Positions 10,204 to 21,108 are shown, counted from the stretch's first letter. The stretch: 48,207 nt of DNA from Chromera velia (GCA_018398765.1 JAHBMJ010000496.1:1-48207), one strand, 5' to 3'. The notes: generated by a model from the letters alone, not told the origin. Translations and numbers: made by a program.

Positions 10204-10520
10204 CGCAACAAACAACAACGCCCCCCCTATTTCCATGGGTGCAAGCCCGTGAAACCTGCAGGTTGAGCAATCTTGCTAATTCTGATTCAGAAGATGAATG
10301 AATAGAGATGTTATATATGACCCTATACTGGCACCAAGCTATGTATGATATAATCTAGGATGTAATATTGATATTGTATAATTATATATGATGATATGTA
10401 CAAAACCTAGGCATGAATAGTATTTTAAAGGCAATATATCGATTTATTTATACTAATTTATACGTTATTATTTTTTAATTTTTTTTTATATTCTTTGAAT
10501 GAGATTTGCTAGGCCGCAAA
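10204..10520. other. AT-rich, no gene
   Basis: After a short GC-rich piece the sequence is AT-rich with T-runs (about 10470-10490). I see no coding or RNA feature. Confidence 0.6.
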
Positions 10521-10646
10521 TTTGGATAGACTTGATTGGCCGCGCCGCAGGCGCGGACGATCTTGATATTTTTTTTTCAAGTGGACATTAGGTTCAGGGA
10601 GGTCATCAAATCAAATCAAATCAAACATGGTCACTAGCTACCTGCA

Positions 10647-10687
<41 letters not shown>

Positions 10688-10696
10688 AAATATATA
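10647..10696. repeat. (TA)n microsatellite at the LINE 5' boundary
   Basis: A run of TA dinucleotides lies between the right end of the TTTGAT element and the point where LINE coding sequence begins. It may mark the 5'-truncated insertion point of the LINE. Confidence 0.85.
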
Positions 10697-10697
10697 T

Positions 10698-11407
10698 ATG
10701 TTAAGGGAGACAACGAATATAGATGAACGACAGGTGGGTTTCAGGAAGGGGGTCGGTACAAGAGAAGCGATAGCTACTCTTTATGCTCTCACGACTTCAG
10801 CAAAGAAGAGACACAGACGCCTCCTTGCAGCGTTTGTTAACTTTAGCAAGGCATTTGACCGAGTATCCAGAAAGAAAATGATTGACAGACTTAGAGAGGA
10901 AGGAGTTAGCGAGAAGGACGTGTGCATGATTCATTCCATATATATGAATATGTCGGGAAGGGTGGATAGGTCGGATTGGGTTTTTTCCGAAAGTGCAGGG
11001 GTAAAACAGGGAGATCCACTTTCTCCTCTTCTTTTTCTTTTGTTTATTAATAATATTCATTCTGCTCTGAGTGTTGAAGGGAGGGAAACTGTTAACGGCT
11101 TGGATGGGGAATCAGATACGGATGAAAGACAGAGGGGGGGAGAATGTGGAGAGAGGAGGGAGGAGAGTGAAACAACGGAGCAGCGATCCCGTATCCCTGA
11201 GGAGGTAAGATTGGCGGACTTACTGCTTGAGAGCATAGGTTATGCAGACGATCTTGTTATTTTTGCTCACTCTTCTTCTGACCTGCAGTGGTGTTTGGAC
11301 CGTTTGGCCTCTTATTGTCAGGAACATGGGTTGAAAGTGAATTTAAAGAAAACAAAAGTTCTCGCACTCTCAGGCTCAAGAAGGGAAATAGAAGGGGAAG
11401 TGACTTT
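10698..11407 (+). pseudogene. LINE (non-LTR) reverse transcriptase, 5' part, interrupted
   Basis: The open frame encodes a non-LTR RT missing its N-terminus. It has QVGFRKGVGTREAIATLY (10735 onward), motif A AAFVNFSKAFDRV, motif B GVKQGDPLSPLLF, motif C YADDLVIFA, and the motif D region GLKVNLKKTKVLALSG. The catalytic Asp of motif A (normally D in F-x-D-x-x-KAFD) is Asn here, so this copy should be inactive. About 60 hydrophilic residues (Glu/Arg-rich) sit between motifs B and C. The frame is cut at ACTTT (11403-11407) by the inverted-repeat element and continues at 18626. There is no endonuclease domain, consistent with 5' truncation. Part of it (11244-11409) recurs at 12129 because of an assembly duplicate. 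Confidence 0.85.
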
Positions 11408-12996
11408 ATGACATAATGAGACCTACCGGACTTTAACATCATTTTGGACTTTGAAATATAGGAATAACATAGGGTGTTCTATTGTATTTAATCGTTGTTT
11501 ATAAGCTTTTAAATTTAATAAACATTCTTTAAAACGTGATTCTTTTAAAACAAAAGATAAAACAAAGAATTGAAGCTAGTTGTATCAATGTTAGATTATA
11601 ACTATATTTTAGTAACCATAATAGTAGCTGCATAATTGGCATATCTATGCATGATGCAATAAATGCGATCGAAAAGTAGATAGTTACCCCTGAAACTATT
11701 TAGTTTTAATTGACCCTACCTAACCAGGTCTGGCGACTGGATTTGCTCCCCCACTCCCCCAAGAAGGACCAATTAATAAATGACCTACCTAGGTCCTTTC
11801 GGGCAAAACCGTCCCCCACTCTCCTGGAGGTGGAGGTGAGAGGCAGCCCCAAAGCGACAAAATCTGCAATTGGTTCTTGTGGGGGCGGCGACCCGCGGCG
11901 ATTCATAGGTGCTGATCTGCTAGTGCTCCTCTTAATGCTCCGAAAGATGCTTTTCAGTGTTGTGGGTGCAGTCAACGCGCACGGAAAGGCAAACAAGCTA
12001 GCCAGATCTGACAGATTGAGCCTCTCCAATGACCTGCACAAAAAGAAACTTTATGCACACGAATTGCTTTGAGATAAAAGCCCCCCCAAAGCCACTTACT
12101 GATGACACTGTNNNNNNNNNNNNNNNNNGCAGACGATCTTGTTATTTTTGCTCACTCTTCTTCTGACCTGCAGTGGTGTTTGGACCGTTTGGCCTCTTAT
12201 TGTCAGGAACATGGGTTGAAAGTGAATTTAAAGAAAACAAAAGTTCTCGCACTCTCAGGCTCAAGAAGGGAAATAGAAGGGGAAGTGACTTTATGACATA
12301 ATGAGACCTACCGGACTTTAACATCATTTTGGACTTTGAAATATAGGAATAACATAGGGTGTTCTATTGTATTTAATCGTTGTTTATAAGCTTTTAAATT
12401 TAATAAACATTCTTTAAAACGTGATTCTTTTAAAACAAAAGATAAAACAAAGAATTGAAGCTAGTTGTATCAATGTTAGATTATAACTATATTTTAGTAA
12501 CCATAATAGTAGCTGCATAATTGGCATATCTATGCATGATGCAATAAATGCGATCGAAAAGTAGATAGTTACCCCTGAAACTATTTAGTTTTAATTGACC
12601 CTACCTAACCAGGTCTGGCGACTGGATTTGCTCCCCCACTCCCCCAAGAAGGACCAATTAATAAATGACCTACCTAGGTCCTTTCGGGCAAAACCGTCCC
12701 CCACTCTCCTGGAGGTGGAGGTGAGAGGCAGCCCCAAAGCGACAAAATCTGCAATTGGTTCTTGTGGGGGCGGCGACCCGCGGCGATTCATAGGTGCTGA
12801 TCTGCTAGTGCTCCTCTTAATGCTCCGAAAGATGCTTTTCAGTGTTGTGGGTGCAGTCAACGCGCACGGAAAGGCAAACAAGCTAGCCAGATCTGACAGA
12901 TTGAGCCTCTCCAATGACCTGCACAAAAAGAAACTTTATGCACACGAATTGCTTTGAGATAAAAGCCCTCCCAAAGCCACTTACTGATGACACTGT
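11244..12996. other. 868-bp duplication around a 17-N gap (probable assembly duplicate)
   Basis: Positions 11244-12111 match 12129-12996 (offset 885). I noticed one difference (C at 12084, T at 12969), and the copies meet at the N-run 12112-12128. This fits unmerged overlapping contig ends, possibly from two alleles. The LINE fragment at 12129-12296 is therefore not an independent insertion. Confidence 0.75.
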
Positions 12997-14026
12997 GTTG
13001 TTGCATTGCCCACAAACGGCCCACAAGGCGAACTGAGTAGCCAAAAATGGCAAGCCACAAATGGCGAGGCAGCACAAGTGGTATGTAGTATTACATTGGA
13101 CTCTTTTGATCTTTAAATCGTTCATGCACAATAGATGACCTCAGAGGGGCCTGATAGCTGTTTTGGGTAAAGAGATTGTTGAGAAAAGAAGATGTACAGT
13201 TGTCTATCTGTATAGAAGACGCTCATAAGGCAAGCCTACCACTAGATGGTCTCTCGGATCAATGTGCATGAGGTAGGACAAGCAGACTGAACGCCGGTTT
13301 GAACGTTGTGTAATTAAAAGCCACAATGAGCGAATCTTGCCCTCTACTACGCAGCAATCGCACTGTCGAGAGGTTGTCTGTGACTTTGAGCTCTTTTTAT
13401 GTGGAGCCGTTTTCGATCTGCTCTCAGATTGTAGTTCGGTCTGATGCAAATGTCAGACAAAAGCAGCATGAAGCAGCAAGATCAGACATTTTGAGTACGT
13501 TCGCACGCGCGCTAATTATTTTTACTTGACTTGGGAGGCACTTTTGTTGCGTGCCCCTCAAGCAATCATCGGAGTGCGTACGAAAGTGTATGCATGCATT
13601 TAATATGCGCGCGTCTGACCTTCAAGTTGTTGTCTTAGTTCTGATTTGCTTTCTGGAATTGCTATTGAAGCAAGCTTGTATCTGAAAGCATTCCAACAAC
13701 ATAAAGACAAGCCGGCATAACCTCTGGTGGTGTATATTGTCTTATCGCCTCTCCGGGCATGTATTGGTCTGGCATAGATATATAGATGCGCCTGACCTAC
13801 ACAGATCGATCCACCAGTTCCGGAAGCGTCCAGCTGCATAAAGATCTTTGCATGTGCCAATCAATTGACCTCTGGCCGCCTCTGGCCTATTCCCATCTGT
13901 ACAGACTGCGTTACCCCTCATTTGTCTCTGCCGGTTTGTATTTGACCATCGTTTTGACTCCAAACGACTTTTTTATTGTCTGTGTTTCTTACCGCTGTTT
14001 GAGTCGGTTCAAGTACATACGTACAG
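12997..14026. other. Inside the inverted-repeat element; no supported gene
   Basis: I see no defensible exon between the assembly duplicate and the first supported exon at 14027. Earlier exons of the following gene could lie here, because the exon at 14027 starts in the middle of a codon. Confidence 0.45.
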
Positions 14027-16138
14027 CTCGGCGCAGAGAGACGATAGCCTTACTTTTGAGAGAGTGGGAGGGCTCCCTCCCGTTCTCAACCCGTGTGACA
14101 GTCCGGCTGAAGAGAGATCTGGGAGAGGGGGGCTTTGAGCAGCTAGTAAAACTTCTAAACAAAATGACGAAGGGGTATGTTGCGGCAGCGCGGTTTCATC
14201 GGGAGGTTCTCCTACCAAAATTGAAAGACTACTTCGAGAAAAACAAAGCCTCTGCTTACGTACTCAATACTGCTACCGAGCTGGCGGCGTCTTCAGAGTC
14301 TACGATGATTGCACTTCTTTTCCTCTTTGAGCTGCTGTCCCGACTGGATCTTTCCCTGATAGTCAAGAGTGCACTAGAAATTATGGAGAAGAATTTTAAT
14401 CGAGAGGAGTTCTCTGTTCCTCAGGTAGCTATCCTCTATGGCGGCGACGCCGCCGGCCGTGACTTCACCCTGTCTGCTATCGAAAAGCAGACCCCAATTC
14501 TGGTTCTTCAGGTACGTTTAGATCCTCACCAGCTAGGCAGGCATCCATGTGTGTACATTTCATTCTCCTTTTTCAGGCAATGGATATGTTGTCTGGCGTC
14601 TGCCGTCTCTACAATTTGTTTGTGCACGGTTTATCTCTGTTTTGAGTGAAAAAGCATTACATTGTCAAGTGGTGCCTTTTTGAGCTGCGTCTTTGGTTCT
14701 TTAATGTCTAGAGGTCTACCTCCGAACTCTTTGATGCCTGGTTGCACATTCTCACATACTGTTATCTCAGGGATGCGGACTTGGGAGGCGACTGTATGTT
14801 CCCTCAGCTCTTCAAGCTGATAACTACAAAGGGGCTCGAAGTGATGCTGATGAGGAGGCTGTCCCAGTCCTGGCACACTGGAGCTGTATCCTTTGGTAAG
14901 TCGATGCCTTTGCCCTCGATATGTGATTGTGCAGGGGGGGCGGGGCGGGGTGGGGTAGGGCGGGGGGGGGTAAGGCGGCGGCAGAGTCGGGGCCGGGGCC
15001 GGCGGCACATATAGAGAGGAGGCCCCAAGATGTTAGAGAGCGGCTAGATGGAGCTTTGACGACCTAGGAGGGCGTTCTAATTGTTCCAGTGCAGATATTT
15101 GGCAGTGGAGCAGAGACGCCGAGTGTCGAGAGTGTCAGCGGGCGGGCTGGGGGGCAGGCGGGGGGGTTGGGCGGGCCGAGGGTGGGTGAGGGCCGGGCCT
15201 AGACCAGGCCGGGGCCGGTGGCACAGGACACTGTGCGTGAAGGGGCACAGAGGAGCCAGTGGGAGGCTGGTGAGAGACAAGTGTGAAGAGTTAGGATATG
15301 AAAAGATGATGTCCTTGCTTCTTGATCGGTACCGGTGACGGCTGTGCTGCTCCCTAAGTCTGGTTTCATACTTTTTCTTGGACTTTTTTGTCTCACCTTC
15401 TCGCTCACGAATGTTTCAAAACCTCCGGACAAATCAGGTCTGATTTGTCTGGAGGTTTTTTTCAAAATTTTTTGAATAAGTTGGACAAGAACAAAAGCGG
15501 TCGGAATCGCTTTGTATCGACGTAAAAAGAGTTTTCCGACCGCTTTTGTTCTTGTCCAACTTATTTAAAAAATTTTGAAAAAAACCTCCAGACAAATCAG
15601 GCCTGATTTGTCCGGAGGTTTTGAAACATTCGTGAGCGAGAAAGTGAGACAAAAAGGTCTAAAGAAGAGTGTGAAACCAGACCCAGGGAGCAGTACGGCC
15701 GTCAGCGGTACCCTTCAAGGAGCCAAGACATGCACGTTTCATGTTCTAACTTTTCATAGTCCCCTCTCACCAATCCTCCACTGGCTTCTCTGAACCCCTT
15801 GAGACAAAGTGTCCTGTGACGACTCCGGCCCGCCCACCCCCCCGCCTGCCCACCAACTCATTCGATACTTACCTTTGCTCCACTGCCAGTTGTCTGCACT
15901 GGAACAATTGAAACGCTCCCCTAAGGGGTTAAAGCTCTATCTAGCCACTCTCTGACATCTTGGGGCCTCCTCTTTATATGTGCTGCCGGCCCCAGCCCCG
16001 ATCCGGCCGCTGCCCCCACCCTAGAGCCTCCGCCTCCTACCTGCCCTGACCTTTGTCTCTCCCCTTTTGACCCCTTCGCTGGGTGATTCACACATTGCTG
16101 GGCCTTTCTCTTGTTTGTTTCTCCCTGTTTTTTCCCTC

Positions 16139-16174
<36 letters not shown>

Positions 16175-17071
16175 GTGTGTGTATGTGTGTGTGTGTGAGC
16201 GTGCGTGCGCGCGCGCGCGTGCATGCATGCATGTGTGTGCTTATGTGTCTGTGTGCAGGTCGTGAGTTTGGAATCCACAGCAACAAGATTCAGAGAAGCC
16301 TTTAGTCACTTGTGAAGGAAGTGCAGATGATGAGAAACGCCATTCTGAAGGAGCAAGTCAGTTGATTTAATTTATACTCATGTAGCGGCAACCAGTTAGA
16401 CCGTGGAAGACTTCTGCCTCTTCACCTTTCTCCACATGTATTTGAAACCAAGACAGATGCACAGTTTTTCGGTTGCCTCGTCAGTGTTTTGTATGCCTTC
16501 TTATGCATACGCGCGTGCAAAAAGCATGTTCACAAGGGCTTGCTCATCTCTCGGTATATGATGCCTGCATCTGCAGGAGCAGCAGCTGCTTTGTCATTCC
16601 TTGAGTCGTTGGTGAATTCGCTCATTGGTATTCTTGCTAGTCGGCTCTCTAGTTCACTGAGCGACTGCGAGAGAGAAAGACCGAAGGAGCAGCGGGTTGA
16701 CATCTCGATTTGCTGCATCTGTATCTTTGTCTACAAGTGGGTTTGTCTCGCTGTGTGTGTATGCACATGTGCTTCTCACGCTCGTTTCAATATCTGATTG
16801 AACGTCAAGTTTTATTTTTACGGATACCTCTCTGCAGGCCGCTTCGTTTACAGATGAGAAAGCCATCCTAACGGTTGCGACAAAGATCGCTGAAGTGACG
16901 GGGCCCCCGACGACGCCCTCTGATTTCGTTGACATCATCAAAAACATCATTCAGCTTGAGGCTGCCTTCAGTGAGGAGGTCATCGTCCGGATGAACCAGA
17001 ACTTCATGGAGACCCTCATCCGAGTCAAGGGAACCGCAAAACAAGACAGTCTGACAGTCGGCGCCGGACGA
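14027..17071 (+). CDS. Four-exon gene for a helical (armadillo-like?) protein inside the element
   Basis: Exons 14027-14511, 14712-14895, 16577-16695 and 16838-17071 have AG acceptors and GT donors (GTACGT, GTAAGT, GTTGAC, GTGAGT) and join in one open frame with no stop. The product (>330 residues) is almost entirely amphipathic helix, with segments such as GFEQLVKLLNKMTKGY, LFELLSRLDLSLIVKSALEI, FLESLVNSLIGILASRL and FVDIIKNIIQLEAAFSEEV. This pattern suggests helical repeats (ARM/HEAT-like), but no family is certain. Both ends are incomplete: the first exon enters in phase 1, and I could not place exons after 17071. The second intron (14896-16576) holds a large foldback and a CT/GT microsatellite; the intron after 17071 starts with a ~500-bp TG repeat. 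The gene lies wholly between the inverted ends at 11408 and 18620, so it may be captured cargo. Confidence 0.55.
14945..16025. repeat. ~1.1-kb foldback (two ~500-bp inverted arms)
   Basis: The left arm (about 14945-15512) and the right arm (about 15536-16025) are inverted copies with indels. The central ~150 bases (ACCTCCGGACAAATCAGG, AAAACCTCC, GACAAGAACAAAAGCGGTCGG and their complements) match almost perfectly around a short loop at about 15513-15535. Outer parts contain GC-rich blocks and the shared words GGCCCCAAGATGT / ACATCTTGGGGCC. It sits in intron 2 of the gene at 14027-17071 and has no coding capacity. It looks like a foldback transposon or a two-copy inverted duplication. Confidence 0.8.
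16141..16260. repeat. (CT)n(GT)n microsatellite
   Basis: A CT run followed by GT, GCGC and CATG repeats lies in intron 2 of the gene at 14027-17071, ending in GTGTGCAG, which resembles a 3' splice site. Confidence 0.9.
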
Positions 17072-17099
17072 GTGAGTCAGCTTTTAAGAGCACTTTTAT

Positions 17100-17241
17100 G
17101 CTGTGTATGTTTGCGCACGCACGCGCGCGCGTTTGTATATGTGTGTATGTATGCGTGTGCGTGTGTTTATGTGTGTGTGTGTATGTGTGTGTGTGTGTGT
17201 ATGTGTGTTTGTGTATGCATGGGTATATCAGCGTGCACACG

Positions 17242-17284
<43 letters not shown>

Positions 17285-17308
17285 CGTGTATGTGTGTGCG
17301 GTTGTGTA

Positions 17309-17339
<31 letters not shown>

Positions 17340-17456
17340 ATGTGTGTCTATGTCGTATGTATGTGTGTGCATGCGTATGTGTGTGTATGTATGTGTGTGT
17401 GTGTGTGTATGTGTATGTATGTGTGTGTGTGTGTATGTGTGTGTGTGCGTGTGTGT

Positions 17457-17499
<43 letters not shown>

Positions 17500-17600
17500 C
17501 GTGTATGTGGTGTGCATGCATATGTATGTGTGTGCGTGTATGTGGTGTGCATGCATATGTATGTGTGTATGCGTGTCTGTATGCATATGCGTTTTTCACT
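17100..17600. repeat. ~500-bp compound TG/TATG/CT microsatellite
   Basis: Interrupted TG, TATG and CATG repeats with an internal CT run (17243-17282) begin about 30 bases after the GTGAGT donor at 17072. All six frames stay open across it because of the repeat. Confidence 0.95.
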
Positions 17601-18620
17601 CCCTCCATTCTGTGGATAGATGTGCATGGTCATCGGTGAGTTGCGCATGTGTGAGTGCTCCTGTCTACGTACCTGCTTTTCTCCTCCCTATGCCTTTCCT
17701 TCTGATCTTACTCCCCCCCTTACACCTTTCCTTCTCCGCTCTCGCTCGTTATGCCCTAACAGTAACCAAAAGCTCTCTTTTTGGCTTCTTATGTCTGCTC
17801 TCATTTAACCCACAAGGAGAGTATGGTGCATTGTCTGTCGGGTGGGGTGACGACAAACTGTGTGTGCATGATTCGTGTATTCGTTGTAATGATGACTTCT
17901 TACACAAGCTTTCTTCATGCGAGAAACGATGAGAAACGGTCGGATGAAAGGGAGTCCTCACGCCAGATGGCTGCATTGAAATCAACTCGGATTGATCATA
18001 TAATGATTGTAACGTATGCTCCTCTCTCCGGCGCATCTGCATCCGATCTATTCGTCCGTAATGTTATCCGATCGCATTTGTTCTCGCTCCTGACCCGCCT
18101 GTTCGATATCTGCCGCGCGCTGCTGACAAGTGAATAACTTTTTGCTCATTCTAGCAAAAACCAACCAACTATGCATGCGCCGCCCGGGAGCCTAGCGCTC
18201 TAACTAGGGTTAGGCATCTTCTAACTCACTAACTTAGTGACCAACACTATTTAAGTTTAGATTTAATTTAGTAAGATAATGTGAATTCAGTTATTCTACT
18301 AAGCATTCATGTTGACATGATATTGTACTTAAACATTTATTTATGTGTAATCGAAATTATAAAAAAAAAATTCTAGATACAATGTTATACATTATCATAA
18401 TTGAATGCTAAAAGAACTCAGAAATTGAAATCTCCTAACACTGGCACTGACAGGTTCAGCTTTAATTTTTTCTTTAATGTTAATTTTATCTTAAAAGAAT
18501 CAAGTTTTAAAGAATGTCTATTTAATTTAAAGGTATATAAACAATGTTAAAATACTATAGAACATCCTATATTTCAAAGTCCGAAATGATGTTAAAGTCC
18601 GGTAGGCCTCATTATGTTAT
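17601..18620. other. 3' part of the inverted-repeat element; no confident exon
   Basis: From 17600 to 18137 there is mixed-composition DNA with possible splice-like sites (for example CCACAAG at about 17815) but no exon I can phase with the upstream gene. From 18200 to 18620 the DNA is AT-rich and forms the right inverted end. Confidence 0.5.
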
Positions 18621-18625
18621 ACTTT

Positions 18626-19799
18626 TGAAGAGAAGACAGTTGAACGTGTAGAGAGCTATAAATACCTTGGGTGTCGTGTGTTTGAGGGAGAGGACCCACG
18701 AAAGTCAGTCAGGGACCGACTTGAAAGTGCTGAACGCTGTTTAGAGGCAGTGATGGGCACTTATTCATCCTTAGGTCCTTTGCCCCCCCGATGCAAAGTT
18801 CGTTTACTGCAGGCGCTCTGGGAGCCGGTAGCAATGTACTCGCTGGAAGCCTTGCCGGTAAGTCAGAGAGATATCGTTGCACTTGATGCATTGCAGCTTC
18901 GATTTGTGCGCTGGACATTCCGTTTGCCCTATAACTCTTTCAAGGTGCCAACTTTGGTTTCGGTTGGTGTGCGTCCCATGAGAGAGATCCTTTCTTGTCG
19001 GTTGGAAGGTTTCATAGAAAGCATACAGAGAACAGAAAGGGAGGTTCCTTGGGCAGTCTGGGATGCATGACATAGATCGCTGACCCCGGTATAGGCCAAT
19101 TCAGCCAGTAGCATGCTTCAGACAATCGCATCAGATCTTTTGAGAAAAGAAAGCTAGAGAGGGAGAAACAGAACGAATAAATGGACACTCAGGCAGAAAG
19201 CAAGGGAAAGGGAAGCCTCAGAATAGTTGTCGGAATGGTTGACTTCAAGACCCGTTGGTGAGCATAGGCTCACCCGTTTATGTGGCATCTATCCACGCAA
19301 CTCCCGACTAAGTAATTTTCAGATAGAGAACCGATCGCATCAGCGTCTGGCCATATTGCTTTTAGGGGGAAGGGTTAGAAGGAGGTGGGGTTACACAGTT
19401 CAATTGCGTACTCTGCCTCGCTCTCTCTTGTCTGGTAGTTCTCTTTTCACTTCTCTCCTTCGAGCATGTGCTGGTGGGGGAAAGAGACACGGTGGATCCT
19501 GCGAAGAACACTGTATTCACTGTCCTACAGTCGAAGGTAAAAAGGTGATCGACGATGCAGTGCATCGATTGTCTGCGTGCGTGCGAACAGAACAGCTTAG
19601 ATTCAAACTTCATTCGCTGGCAGAGAGAGTGAAAGAGAGAACAGGAATTGGTGAAAGGGTCTGCAGAGCAAGATGGACTGCTACAGCTGGGGGAAGAGGT
19701 ATCGGGGAAGAAAAGACATATGTAAGAGAGCTCGTTTCATTCATTGTAGACCGGGAGCCGAAGAAGGCAAGTGCACTGATCGAAGCTTATCTGAAATGA
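18626..19799 (+). pseudogene. LINE 3' coding part (post-RT region and Cys/His motif)
   Basis: The frame resumes directly after the second ACTTT with VERVESYKYLGCRVFEGEDP (18640 onward), the usual segment after the RT domain in LINEs, and runs to TGA at 19068-19070. Several stops follow, then the same frame reopens at 19227-19799. There CEEHCIHCPTVEGKK and a following H...C form the Cys/His motif typical of LINE C-termini (zf-RVT-like), and the frame ends at TGA 19797-19799. Together with 10698-11407 this is one LINE copy, interrupted by the inverted-repeat element and also damaged by internal stops at about 19070-19226. Confidence 0.8.
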
Positions 19800-19998
19800 G
19801 TGCGCGCGCGTCTTGTGTAGTTGTTCAGCCTTTAGCTTCAGCCTAGGCTGCAGAGGGTCGTGGTTGTTCATATTCATGCGGAAGCAGGCTAAGTTGCGGC
19901 GGTTTGCTCCTTTTGTTTACAACTGCATGTATGGGTTGCCATTTGTCTCTGGTTTCAGAGACTTTAGGCTTAACCACAATTAAGTAAGTAAGTAAGTT
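19800..19998 (+). other. LINE 3' UTR with (TAAG)n tail
   Basis: About 190 bases follow the LINE stop and end in AATTAAGTAAGTAAGTAAG (about 19978-19996), after which AT-rich unique DNA begins. Short tandem 3' tails are typical of several LINE clades, so this marks the 3' insertion boundary. Confidence 0.65.
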
Positions 19999-20452
19999 AT
20001 CAGAACATTTCTGATGTATGTTTCAAAAATTTAAAAAAATATATATAAAATTATAACTTATCAGTTCCGTAAAAAACATATGCCTGTGTGGCAGTGTATA
20101 TATACTAGTCACTGAGACTCACTCTAGTACTAATAGAGATTAAGAACGTAAAATTAATAGATTTAAAATTGTATATGACTTTTTGTTGATACGATAAAGT
20201 TAGAGTACGTACCAAAATTGAGGTGACAATCACTCAGCTTTATGGTACTTTCTTTTCCTCTTCTTTATGATCACTTTCTTCAATGTGAATCAAATCGATC
20301 AGTAGTGGGAGCTGCTGAGAGCTTTTTTTCTAGCTTTTCGGCTTTTCAGGAGTGGGTGCTCCTGGACTTCTATTCAGTTGCGGAGAGATGATAACGGGGT
20401 GAGACAAAGAACCACGCACACGTTTGCTATTACTGTTGGTGTTGGAACCGTC
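19999..20452. other. AT-rich intergenic DNA
   Basis: No gene is seen. The right part (20220-20450) is presumably the 3' flank of the next, minus-strand gene. Confidence 0.6.
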
Positions 20453-21031
20453 CTATTTCTGGGCAGCTAAGTATCCAGAGTTGGTAAGTTCGGCTATCCT
20501 CTGTGCCGCGCTAGGGCCGACAACAAGCCCCTTGTGTTGGAGGTGAATATAGAGAGGTCGGTAGCCTTCCTCACCCGGAGTGATGACTTTCTCAGGAGGG
20601 GGAAGTTTCCCCCCAGCCTTCACAGCATTTGCGTCTGCGGCCGCCTCCTTTGGTTTCAAATTGGTCCTCCCGCCGGGCCCTGCAGGAGCGGCCCCCCCTC
20701 CAGCACTGTCAGCAGCCCCCCCGTTGCTTTTTCCCTTGCCTTTCTGGAACTGCTCCACACCGACAGAGAATGTGGTCGCAGCCTTTCGACGCTTGGGGTC
20801 AGGGGTATGCTGCAATCTCTTGTGGTTCACATCCAAAATGTCCCAGTCATACAGCATGTCTCCGGTGGCGAATCGGTCAAAAGTGGGGTACCTCATCCGT
20901 GGATCTATCTCGTAGGTGACAATCTGCTTCTCATACACTTTCACCAATTTATCAGCCCAGTTCCGTTGAGCCAACGGGAGGAGGCACGTCAGATTGTTCT
21001 GAAACCTCAACCAGCGGATAGTCGTATGCGT
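20453..21031 (-). CDS. Unrecognised gene, 3' terminal exon (193 codons)
   Basis: On the minus strand an exon starts at 21031 after (TG)n...TTGCAG and runs to TAG at 20453. It encodes TIRWLRFQNNLTCLL, then WADKLVKVYEKQIVTYEIDP and MRYPTFDRFATGDMLYDWDI, then a basic Ala/Gly-rich linker and a final compact part (YRPLYIHLQHKGLVVGPSAA). A possible preceding exon ends at about 21121 with donor GTAAAC; the ~90-base intron between them is almost wholly TG/TA microsatellite. I do not recognise the family. The 5' part should lie to the right, where an inverted-repeat element (21250-21414) now sits, so the gene may be truncated or have a long intron. Confidence 0.6.
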   Translation of the reverse strand, partial: THTTIRWLRFQNNLTCLLPLAQRNWADKLVKVYEKQIVTYEIDPRMRYPTFDRFATGDMLYDWDILDVNHKRLQHTPDPKRRKAATTFSVGVEQFQKGKGKSNGGAADSAGGGAAPAGPGGRTNLKPKEAAADANAVKAGGKLPPPEKVITPGEEGYRPLYIHLQHKGLVVGPSAAQRIAELTNSGYLAAQK

Positions 21032-21033
21032 CT

Positions 21034-21039
21034 GCAACA

Positions 21040-21103
<64 letters not shown>
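21034..21103. repeat. (CA)n(TA)n microsatellite in an intron
   Basis: Seen on the minus strand this is TA then TG repeats leading straight into the TTGCAG acceptor of the exon at 21031. Confidence 0.9.

Positions 21104-21108
<5 letters not shown>

Larger units (their letters stand above)
7995..10640. mobile_element. TTTGAT-ended inverted-repeat element
   Basis: The left end (about 7995) reads TAGTAACCATGTTTGATTTG followed by more TTTGAT repeats. The right end (about 10605-10640) is the inverse, ATCAAATCAAATCAAACATG then GTCACTAGCTA. An inner block containing ACCTCCCTGAACCTAATG (about 8246-8275) recurs inverted at about 10578-10605. The interior holds the 33-bp hairpin repeats and a short open frame. 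If the 1173-bp duplication is an artefact, the true element is near 1.47 kb. A shorter relative lies at 21250-21414. No transposase is visible, so it would be non-autonomous. Confidence 0.6.
11408..18620. mobile_element. 7.2-kb inverted-repeat element inserted in the LINE
   Basis: The left end, ATGACATAATGAG (11408), and the inverse of the right end, ATAACATAATGAG (ending 18620), begin inverted repeats with 3 mismatches in the first ~55 bases and weaker similarity to ~150 bases. ACTTT flanks both ends (11403-11407; 18621-18625), a likely 5-bp target duplication. Removing the element and one ACTTT joins the two LINE halves in one frame (V-T, then F-E-E). With the assembly duplicate discounted the element is about 6.3 kb. 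It contains a spliced gene and a foldback but no recognisable transposase, so it would be non-autonomous or a cargo-bearing derivative. The superfamily is unknown. Confidence 0.6.

Noticed and set aside
11706-12072. Overlapping plus and minus frames of 111-120 codons
   Set aside because: They lack motifs, lie near the inverted end of the element, and have no splice or start context to support a gene.
12129-12296. Second LINE insertion
   Set aside because: It is identical to 11244-11411 and begins at an N-run, so it is part of the probable assembly duplicate.
17098-17648. Open frames of Val-Cys or Thr-His repeats on both strands
   Set aside because: They are translations of TG/CA microsatellite and have no other coding support.
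18196-18215. CTAACTAGGGTTAGG as interstitial telomere repeat
   Set aside because: Only one or two degenerate TTAGGG-like words are present, with no tandem array.
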